Shown: positions 57,691-64,000 of the stretch, in pieces
Layout of the letters: every line of letters begins with the position of its first letter
Position numbering within the stretch: position 1 is the stretch's first letter
Source of the DNA: Gammaproteobacteria bacterium
GTDB lineage: Bacteria; Pseudomonadota; Gammaproteobacteria; Pseudomonadales; Ketobacteraceae
Direction: 5' to 3'
Assembly (NCBI GenBank): GCA_013178375.1
Contig: JABLXQ010000048.1
Coordinates: 1 to 64,000, forward strand
DNA: 64,000 nt
Position numbers and translations under genes: made by a program
The notes under the pieces: model-generated
The model's database searches: none
Told to the model about the DNA's origin: nothing
What the model saw: the letters and a program-made list of their open reading frames with translations, nothing else

Positions 57691-58380
57691 CTAGCGATGG
57701 GTCACCAATGACTTGTCCGCGCGGGCTTCAAAATGGGCGAAGTCATTGAAATAGCGCAGACTGATTTTGTCTGCGGTGAACAAAAGACAGGTGATCGAGC
57801 AATTCATGACGGCCCAGCTCAGTTCCACGATCTGGTCGTCGTTCAGACCCAGGCAGTGGCCGGTGATGTTGGCGATGGGGCCGCCGGAGGAAAACACGGC
57901 GATGGATTTGGCACCGTGCTGGCGCGCGGATTCCAGTGCGCTGATGCTGCGGGTGCGAAACGTTGGCCAGGATTCTGAATATTCTTCGTCGTAGTCACCA
58001 CTGCGCCAGCGCAGCATGGCTTTCTCGAATTCTTTCTGGAAGGCTTTGTGCGGATTGGATGATTGCGCCAGAAACTGGGCGAACTGTGTTTTGTCCTCCA
58101 GTTCGGGCCGGTGGCGCGCGAACACTTCCTCGTGATTGTATTCGTTGAATTCCGCCAGCCGGATCAGCGGCAAATCGCATTGCATGGCGCCCAGGCATTG
58201 CTCTGCGGTTTGCGCGTGGCGTTGCATGGTGCCGGCGAACGCGGCATCAAACTGGATGCCGCGCTCCACCAGATATTCCCCCAGCACGCGGCCCTGTTGC
58301 AGTCCGCGTTCGCTGAGAGCGTCGTAATTGGCGCTGCCGAATGATGCCTGGCCATGCCGGATCAGGTAGAGCGCCGCCAT
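57691..58380 (-). CDS. Histidine phosphatase family protein
   Basis: 229 aa. LIRHGQASFG near the start holds the phospho-accepting His of the RHG motif. The later FSSGGPIAN stands where the second catalytic His of this superfamily (usually SHGG) is expected, so that residue seems altered here. Could act on phosphorylated intermediates of the operon. It starts 4 bases after the kinase gene. Confidence 0.82.
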   Translation of the reverse strand: MAALYLIRHGQASFGSANYDALSERGLQQGRVLGEYLVERGIQFDAAFAGTMQRHAQTAEQCLGAMQCDLPLIRLAEFNEYNHEEVFARHRPELEDKTQFAQFLAQSSNPHKAFQKEFEKAMLRWRSGDYDEEYSESWPTFRTRSISALESARQHGAKSIAVFSSGGPIANITGHCLGLNDDQIVELSWAVMNCSITCLLFTADKISLRYFNDFAHFEARADKSLVTHR

Positions 58381-58384
58381 CGGA

Positions 58385-59452
58385 TCAGATCTCGCCGGCC
58401 AGCAGTTCGTTGCACTGGCTCTCCAGGATTTTCACCATCTGGCCGAACGCACCGAAGGCCGGATTTTTGGTCTGGCCGTGGTAGAAGCGGTAATAGATCT
58501 GCTGCAGGATCACCGCCAGACGGAAGATGCCGTAGGCGCGGTAGAACACGAAATTGTCGGTGCTCAAGCCCATTTTGCCGCAGTAATAATCGATCACTTC
58601 GTTGCGGTTGAGCATGCCCGGCAAATGGGACGGCTGGCGGCGCAGCAATTGCGCGGCGGGCGGATCGTTCGCTTCCACCCAGTAGGCCAGGGTGTTGCCC
58701 AGATCCATCAGCGGATCACCCAGGGTGGCCATTTCCCAGTCCAGCACACCGATGACCTGGGTCGGGTCCTGCGCGTCCAGCACCACGTTGTCCATGCGGT
58801 AATCGTTGTGAATGATGCAGACTTTCACCTGGGGCGGCATGTGCGCGTGCAGCCAGGCCATGATTTTTTCGAAGTCGGGCACGTCCGGCGTTTTGGCGTC
58901 GTGATAGCGCTTCGTCCAACCTTCGATCTGGCGCACCACATAGCCTTCGCCCTTGCCCAGATCCGCCAGACCGGCGGCCTGGTAGTCCACGCTGTGCAGT
59001 TCAATAAAGCGGTCCAGCACGTTCAGACACAGGGCGCGGTTCTGCTCCGGCGTCATTTCCAGACCCTTGGGCATGTCGGCGCGGGGAATGATGCCCACCA
59101 GCCGTTCCATCACGTAGAAATCGCAGCCCAGCACGCTTTCGTCCTGGCAGAAGGCCACCATGTTGGGCACGTAGGGGTAAACAGGCTTCAGCTTCTGCAT
59201 CACCCGGTATTCGCGCCCCATGTCATGGGCGGATTTGGCTTTCTTGCCGAACGGCGGCCGGCGCAGGATGAATTCCTTGTTGGGGAACGACACCGCGTAG
59301 GTCAGGTTCGACGCGCCACCGGGAAACTGCTTGATGCTGGCGGTGCCCTGCAAATCGGGTACTGCTGCGCGGATAAAATCGGTTACGACTTTCGCATCCA
59401 GTTCTTCACCTTCGCGAATGTTGCCGGCCTGGTCCAACACGTTTGCGTTCAT
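58385..59452 (-). CDS. APH-fold phosphotransferase (ACAD10/LvaA-like kinase)
   Basis: 355 aa. Nucleotide-binding segment FILRRPPFG, catalytic CIIHNDYRMDNVVLD and metal-binding GVLDWEMATLGDPLMDLG define the aminoglycoside-phosphotransferase fold. The subgroup matches the kinase domain of ACAD10/11 and LvaA of levulinate catabolism, which phosphorylate the 4-hydroxyl of 4-hydroxyacyl-CoAs. Its start overlaps the SDR stop by 4 bases. Pairing with an acyl-CoA dehydrogenase gene supports this role. Confidence 0.85.
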   Translation of the reverse strand: MNANVLDQAGNIREGEELDAKVVTDFIRAAVPDLQGTASIKQFPGGASNLTYAVSFPNKEFILRRPPFGKKAKSAHDMGREYRVMQKLKPVYPYVPNMVAFCQDESVLGCDFYVMERLVGIIPRADMPKGLEMTPEQNRALCLNVLDRFIELHSVDYQAAGLADLGKGEGYVVRQIEGWTKRYHDAKTPDVPDFEKIMAWLHAHMPPQVKVCIIHNDYRMDNVVLDAQDPTQVIGVLDWEMATLGDPLMDLGNTLAYWVEANDPPAAQLLRRQPSHLPGMLNRNEVIDYYCGKMGLSTDNFVFYRAYGIFRLAVILQQIYYRFYHGQTKNPAFGAFGQMVKILESQCNELLAGEI

Positions 59453-60297
59453 GCTGCTGATCCCTCTGAAGACAGTGGTTTTCTGGTTTTTCGGCTATGC
59501 GCCATTTTGCTGCCGATTTTACCCATCAGACGGGTGTAGAGAAATGGCAGGAAACGCTTCAGATACCAGATCTTGCGATAGTCTCTGTGCGGCAAAACCA
59601 GATATTTCCTCTCTTCAATGGCCAAAAAGATCATATTGGCGATGTCGTCGGCATTGATGGCGGAACGGGCCAGCATCTTTGCCACCAGCGCTTTGGCGTC
59701 GGCATCGGGGGAGCGGGTGGATTCCGCCAGGTTGGTCTGGAAAAAGCCCGGGCACACCAGGGTGACGTCGATGCCGTAGGGTTTCAGTTCACCGCGCAGG
59801 GTTTCCGACAGGGCCACCACGCCGGCCTTGGTGGCGTTGTAGCTGCTCATGCCCGGTGAGTGAACCAGGCCGGCCATGGACGCGACATTGACGATATGGC
59901 CGAAGCCCTGCTGCTTGAACACTTCGCTGAAATATTTGCAGCCGCGCACCACGCCCATCAGGTTGATGTCGATCACCCAGTCCCAGTCTTCCAGCGAGCA
60001 CTGATCGATGTTGCCGAAGGTGGCGACGCCGGCATTGTTCACCACCACGTCGATGCGTTGCCAGCGCGCCAGAATCGCATCGCGCCACTGCATCACTTCA
60101 CTGGCGTCGCGCACATCGCAGTGCTGGTAAAACGTGTCGGGCGCCAGTGCTTTCAGTTGCGCCAGCGTTTCCTCGCCGCGTTCCTGGTTGATGTCGGCGA
60201 TCGCCACTTTCCAGCCCGCACGGGCAAACCGCAAGGCCAGCGCCTTGCCCAGACCACTACTGCCGCCCGTGATCGCAACTGTTTTTTCCTGACTCAT
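59449..60297 (-). CDS. SDR family oxidoreductase
   Basis: 282 aa. Motif TGGSSGLG at about 10-17, NNAGV near residue 91, and SYNATKAG as the catalytic Tyr/Lys. The C-terminal ~60 residues (KRFLPFLYTRLM region) are hydrophobic and basic, as in membrane-associated SDRs. Located between the acyl-CoA dehydrogenase and kinase genes, so part of the same pathway. Substrate not readable. Confidence 0.88.
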   Translation of the reverse strand: MSQEKTVAITGGSSGLGKALALRFARAGWKVAIADINQERGEETLAQLKALAPDTFYQHCDVRDASEVMQWRDAILARWQRIDVVVNNAGVATFGNIDQCSLEDWDWVIDINLMGVVRGCKYFSEVFKQQGFGHIVNVASMAGLVHSPGMSSYNATKAGVVALSETLRGELKPYGIDVTLVCPGFFQTNLAESTRSPDADAKALVAKMLARSAINADDIANMIFLAIEERKYLVLPHRDYRKIWYLKRFLPFLYTRLMGKIGSKMAHSRKTRKPLSSEGSAA

Positions 60298-60317
60298 AAA
60301 ATCCCGGCTTCAATAAA

Positions 60318-61532
60318 TTACTTGTATTTGTTCAATTCAAATTTCGCGATCAGGCCGCGATGTACTTCGTCCGGACCGTCTGCCAGTCGCAGCACCCGCG
60401 CCCAGCCGAACATGGCCGCCAGCGGAAAATCGTCGCTGACGCCACCACCGCCGTGTATCTGGATCGCGGCATCAATCACTTTCTGCGCCACGTTCGGTGC
60501 CACCACCTTGATGGCGGAGATTTCAGTCATGGCGCCGAACACGCCGACCGTGTCCATCAGATAGGCGGCTTTCAGTGTCAGCAGGCGGGCGCATTCGATG
60601 TCGATGCGGGAATTGGCGATGATGTCGCGGTTGCCGCCCAAGCTTGCCAGCGGTTTGCCGAAGGCAACGCGGGAAGTAGCCCGTTCGCACAGATGTTTCA
60701 GCGCGCGCTCCGAGGCACCAATCAAGCGCATGCAGTGGTGAATGCGGCCCGGGCCCAGGCGGCCCTGCGCAATTTCAAAACCACGGCCTGGCCCGGCGAT
60801 GATGTTGGACACCGGCACCCGCACATTGGTGAACGACACTTCGCCGTGACCTTCCGGCGCGTCGTAGCGGTTGAACACCGGCAGCATGCGTTCGATTTTC
60901 ACCCCTGGCGTATCCAGTGGCACCAGCACCATGGAATGCTGCGCGTGACGGTTGGCAGAAGGATCAGTGACGCCCATGAAAATGCCGATCTTGCACTGGG
61001 GATGGCCGACGCCCGAACTCCACCACTTGCGGCCGTTGATCACCACTTCATCGTTTTCGATGACACAGGTGGCTTCCATGTTGGTGGCGTCGGAGGAGGC
61101 CACGCCCGGCTCCGTCATGAAAAACACCGAGCGGATCGTGCCTTCCAGCAGCGGTTCCAGCCATTGTTTTTTCTGCGCGGGCGAACCGTATTTCACCAGC
61201 ACCTCCATGTTGCCCGTGTCCGGCGCGCTGCAGTTGAACGCTTCCGACGCAAACGGCGAATAACCCATGATTTCTGCCAGCGGCGCGTATTCCAGGTTGT
61301 TCAGGCCGGCGCCATATTCCTCATCCGGCAGGAACAGGTTCCACAGGCCGGCGGCCTTGGCTTTTTCTTTCCATTCCTCCATCAGCGGCGGCACAGTCCA
61401 GCGCGTCCAGTCGCCGGTGACTTCGCCCAGCTGCTCCACGTATTTCTGTTCGTTGGGAATGATGTGCTCATTCATGAAGGCCTTGACGCGGGCGATCATT
61501 TCCTGGGTTTTGGGCGAATGGCTGAAATCCAT
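60318..61532 (-). CDS. Acyl-CoA dehydrogenase family protein
   Basis: 404 aa FAD enzyme. An N-terminal helical domain leads to [18 protein letters not shown] (FAD-binding stretch) and a C-terminal helical domain with [16 protein letters not shown]. The subgroup resembles ACAD10/11 dehydrogenase domains and LvaC, which may use a phosphorylated acyl-CoA. First gene of the operon; the divergent LysR gene starts 123 bases away. Confidence 0.88.
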   Translation of the reverse strand: MDFSHSPKTQEMIARVKAFMNEHIIPNEQKYVEQLGEVTGDWTRWTVPPLMEEWKEKAKAAGLWNLFLPDEEYGAGLNNLEYAPLAEIMGYSPFASEAFNCSAPDTGNMEVLVKYGSPAQKKQWLEPLLEGTIRSVFFMTEPGVASSDATNMEATCVIENDEVVINGRKWWSSGVGHPQCKIGIFMGVTDPSANRHAQHSMVLVPLDTPGVKIERMLPVFNRYDAPEGHGEVSFTNVRVPVSNIIAGPGRGFEIAQGRLGPGRIHHCMRLIGASERALKHLCERATSRVAFGKPLASLGGNRDIIANSRIDIECARLLTLKAAYLMDTVGVFGAMTEISAIKVVAPNVAQKVIDAAIQIHGGGGVSDDFPLAAMFGWARVLRLADGPDEVHRGLIAKFELNKYK

Positions 61533-61548
61533 GGAGCGCTCCTTTTAA

Positions 61549-61638
61549 CCGGATTGGCCGACAGGTGGCCGGTTTGGCTGACAGGTTTGATGCAAGGCTA
61601 AAAGACACTGCATAATAAAGCCAATGAATAGTTGTTAT
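61549..61638. promoter_or_regulatory. Regulatory repeats between ACAD operon and LysR gene
   Basis: Two direct repeats, 61549-61566 and 61569-61586, are 16/18 identical and exactly 20 bases apart (two helical turns). Further right, ATAATAA (61612-61618) and TTGTTAT (61632-61638) form an imperfect inverted repeat close to the LysR start. Both are plausible LysR binding sites. Confidence 0.5.
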
Positions 61639-61655
61639 TACAGGATATCAATGCC

Positions 61656-62567
61656 ATGCATATAGGCAAGGTCGACCTCAACCTGTATCTGGTGCTGGAC
61701 GCCATTCACCGTGAAGGCTCCATCACCCGCGCTGCCGCCAGCCTGAATCTGACCCAGCCGGCGGTCAGTCACGCCCTGGCGCGGCTGCGCGATGTCTATG
61801 GCGATCCGCTGTTCACCCGCACCGGCAACCGCATGGTGCCGACACCGCTGGCCCGCGCCATCATGCAGCCGGTGCGCGATGCGTTGACGGGCCTGCAACA
61901 CACCCTGTCGGGGCCGGCCAGTTTCGATCCGGCCACCAATCGCAAGCAGATCGTGCTGGGCATGCGCGACATCGTGGAAACCGTGCTGCTGCCGGAGCTG
62001 GTGCCGCTGCTGGAACAACGCGCGCCCCTGACCCAGGCCGCCAGCGTGCGGGTGGCGCGGCGCGACATGGAAGCGGAACTGGGCAGCGGCCGGCTGGATC
62101 TGGCGTTCGACGTGTTGTTGCCGGTGGGGCCGGCGATTGCGCACACCAAATTGATGGAAGGGCGTTTCGTGGTGGTGTCCTGCAAGCGGCACCCGTTACT
62201 GCGCGGCGGGCTCACGCTGGAAAAATATCTGCAGCTGCGGCATGTGGTGGTGTCATCGCGCCGCAGTGGCCCCACCGTGGAGGATTTCGAACTGAGCCGG
62301 CTGGGTTTGCATCGTGAAATCGGCATGCGTTGTCAGAATTTTTTCGTGGCCTGGAAGACCGTCGCCAGTTCGCGCATGTTGCTCACCGTGCCGGAAAGCC
62401 ATGCCCGTGGCGATCTGTTCCAGCAGAATCTGAAGGTGTGGCCGATGCCGGTGGAATTGCCGCCACTGGCCGTGCACATGTACTGGCACGAAAACCTGCA
62501 GGACGACCCGGCCAACCGCTGGCTGCGGGAGCGGGTGCTGGAATTGCTGCGCAAGGCGGCTGCATGA
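61656..62567 (+). CDS. LysR family transcriptional regulator
   Basis: 303 aa. The HTH (about residues 5-65) has GSITRAAASLNLTQPAVSHALARLRDVYGDPLF, typical of the NodD/LeuO-like branch, and the LysR substrate-binding domain follows. ATG 61656 has AGGA about 10 bases upstream; a TTG eight codons earlier is less likely. Divergent from the catabolic operon it probably controls. Effector unknown, perhaps an acyl-CoA or hydroxy acid. Confidence 0.9.
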   Translation: MHIGKVDLNLYLVLDAIHREGSITRAAASLNLTQPAVSHALARLRDVYGDPLFTRTGNRMVPTPLARAIMQPVRDALTGLQHTLSGPASFDPATNRKQIVLGMRDIVETVLLPELVPLLEQRAPLTQAASVRVARRDMEAELGSGRLDLAFDVLLPVGPAIAHTKLMEGRFVVVSCKRHPLLRGGLTLEKYLQLRHVVVSSRRSGPTVEDFELSRLGLHREIGMRCQNFFVAWKTVASSRMLLTVPESHARGDLFQQNLKVWPMPVELPPLAVHMYWHENLQDDPANRWLRERVLELLRKAAA

Positions 62568-62749
62568 ACAAGTGACTGATGAAGTTCCCAGCAGTGCGCG
62601 CATTGTCCATTGCGGACAGCGTCGTCATTTTGCGCCCGATGGTACCGGCACGCACGCAGCAATCTGGTACAGTATCGCTCCCGGGGCATCCTGGCCCGGT
62701 GAATCATTTCAAAACAAAATCCAAATAACAAAAAGCTGGGGAACACGGC

Positions 62750-63823
62750 ATGAGCGCGATGCGAATTTTATCGGGCATTTTGATGTTGCTGACATTGGCA
62801 GGTTGTGACAACGGCGGGGGCGGCAGCGGTAGAAGCGATATCGAACGGACCAACAATATTCCCGATCAGAACGACACCGGCACCGGTGGTTCGGGCGGCA
62901 ATACCGGCACACAACCGCCGGTAACAGCAACGGAAAGCAACCTGTATCTGCCGACCACATCCGGCGTGATCTGGCACTACCAGACCGATAGCAGCGGCGA
63001 AGCCATCACCGCCCGTTTCGACGGCACCACCAGCATCGACGGCAAAACCCTGGGCAATTTCACCTACAGCATGGGCCTGACGGATTATGTGCTGAGTGAT
63101 CCCACCTATGTTGGCTACGGCGGCTCACAGTTTTCCCTGGCCGATCCGCAGAGCAGCGACCTTTACACCTTTGACGTGAAGCTGAAAACCGCGCATCCCT
63201 TCCTGGGGCAAAATGTTGGCAACACGTATTCGGGCGATGCCGTGATCGGTGTGAATCCTGGCAATATCCAGGTCAACGCCATTCCCTATAACGGCAGTAT
63301 TTCGGCGGGCAGTGTGAGCCGGATCGATGCCGGCGATGTTGGCTCGGTGCCGGCGCGGCGGGTCAGTATCATGCTGAATCCGGGTGGTTGGGTCGGTGAT
63401 GTGGGCGCTGGTGCCGTGCCTGAGTTTTTGCGGCCGCTGCTGGAGAAGCGCACGGTGGAACTCTGGCTGGCGCCGGGCATCGGCATCGTGCAGCGTAACG
63501 ACGGCGGCATAGTGCGCCGCCTGACCAGCATTGAAGGTATCCAGAATCCGCTGGTGTTCGAATTTGCCGCCAGTGCGCCCGTGCAGCCCGCCACCCAGCA
63601 GATCCTGGTGGACGGCGTTCCGGTGGATCATCAGGAATGGCCGGTGGACGTTCTGTACCGCACCAGCCCCACCGGCTGGCTGAAAGTGGAATTCGATGGC
63701 ACCGGCAGCTGGCGCGCCAGCCTGTCCAGCCTGAAGCAGGGCGCGGGGCTGCATGCCGCCACTGTGCGTTTCAAACAGGAAACCGGCGATGTGGACGTGC
63801 CCGTGATTCTCTGGGTGCGTTGA
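62750..63823 (+). CDS. Hypothetical lipoprotein
   Basis: 357 aa. The signal ends in lipobox LAGC (Cys19), followed by a Gly/Ser/Asn/Thr-rich linker to about residue 62. The rest is beta-rich with repeated Gly-Thr-Thr-x turns. It resembles no family I can name. The ATG follows CTGGGG. It stands alone between the LysR gene and a strong terminator, in the same orientation. Likely exposed in the periplasm or on the surface. Confidence 0.65.
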   Translation: MSAMRILSGILMLLTLAGCDNGGGGSGRSDIERTNNIPDQNDTGTGGSGGNTGTQPPVTATESNLYLPTTSGVIWHYQTDSSGEAITARFDGTTSIDGKTLGNFTYSMGLTDYVLSDPTYVGYGGSQFSLADPQSSDLYTFDVKLKTAHPFLGQNVGNTYSGDAVIGVNPGNIQVNAIPYNGSISAGSVSRIDAGDVGSVPARRVSIMLNPGGWVGDVGAGAVPEFLRPLLEKRTVELWLAPGIGIVQRNDGGIVRRLTSIEGIQNPLVFEFAASAPVQPATQQILVDGVPVDHQEWPVDVLYRTSPTGWLKVEFDGTGSWRASLSSLKQGAGLHAATVRFKQETGDVDVPVILWVR

Positions 63824-63853
63824 TTGGCCCACCGGTTTCCGTGCAACCATCAG

Positions 63854-63875
63854 ACGCCCCGTTTGCGGGGCGTTT
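63854..63875 (+). terminator. Rho-independent terminator after lipoprotein gene
   Basis: Stem CGCCCCG/CGGGGCG with a short loop, followed by TTTTT, 30 bases after the lipoprotein stop. The remaining ~120 bases to the window edge show no gene. Confidence 0.88.
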
Positions 63876-64000
63876 TTGCGAAATCCCCACTGACTTTTTC
63901 CGCCAGTTTATTCCCGTAATCCGCCCGTTACCAAAGCCACTTAGAGCGAGTTTTGATCGTCATCTGCTAATATGTCAGAAATATGACTGCGGGGTCGATG

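Noticed and set aside
63880-64000. ATG at the extreme right end as the start of another gene
   Set aside because: Only the start triplet would be inside the window, so nothing can be supported.

Overview
This window is a 64 kb piece of a moderately GC-rich gammaproteobacterial chromosome. The gene orders are classic for that class: pepA-holC-(PA3833-type gene)-valS, lptF-lptG, tamA-tamB, queA-tgt-yajC-secD-secF, suhB/trmJ-cysE-iscR-iscS, ndk-rlmN-pilW-rodZ-ispG-hisS-yfgM-bamB-der and xseA. PilW, a PA3833-like gene beside holC, DUF1853, SelO and many acyl-CoA-type accessory genes suggest a Pseudomonas/Marinobacter/Alcanivorax-like marine or environmental bacterium. The genus cannot be fixed from sequence reading alone. 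I see no rRNA, CRISPR, prophage or transposase. There is one tRNA, tRNA-Leu(CAA).

Layout. 1-8.1 kb: a multi-pass membrane protein, a TetR regulator, a degenerate-receiver protein, DUF1653, a 7TM-DISM protein whose GGDEF site is degenerate but whose I-site is intact, and SelO. 8.1-15.6 kb, minus strand: DUF1853, rhomboid protease, valS, a PA3833-like protein, holC and pepA. 15.7-26.2 kb: lptFG, an RDD protein, tamAB, a ribbon-helix-helix/zinc-ribbon protein and an ABC1 (UbiB-like) kinase. 26.2-26.9 kb: two copies of an unusual repeat element and the tRNA. 27-32.5 kb: queuosine synthesis and Sec accessory genes. 32.5-46.7 kb: suhB, trmJ, cysE, a reduced isc locus (iscR-iscS only), and the ndk-to-der housekeeping run. 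46.7-48.3 kb: a class II aldolase-like protein and a DUF2914 protein.

48.3-56.5 kb is the most interesting accessory region. A tightly packed minus-strand operon encodes a three-haem RoxA-like lipoprotein, a TlpA-type thioredoxin, a DUF4266 lipoprotein, a DUF3570 outer-membrane protein and ApbE (FMN transferase), and it runs into xseA. An AraC-type regulator lies divergently upstream. The set looks like an envelope redox module combining c-type haem with covalent flavin.

56.5-62.6 kb holds a small ORF and a catabolic operon (acyl-CoA dehydrogenase, SDR, aminoglycoside-phosphotransferase-fold kinase, histidine phosphatase, SDR) with a divergent LysR gene. Its kinase plus dehydrogenase pairing recalls the LvaA/LvaC and ACAD10/11 route for 4-hydroxyacyl-CoAs. 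The window ends with a lipoprotein gene and a strong terminator.

The main non-coding signal is a family of long perfect inverted repeats. Two copies share a 49/52-identical core but have completely different, perfectly palindromic arms; a third, upstream of valS, has a shortened core.
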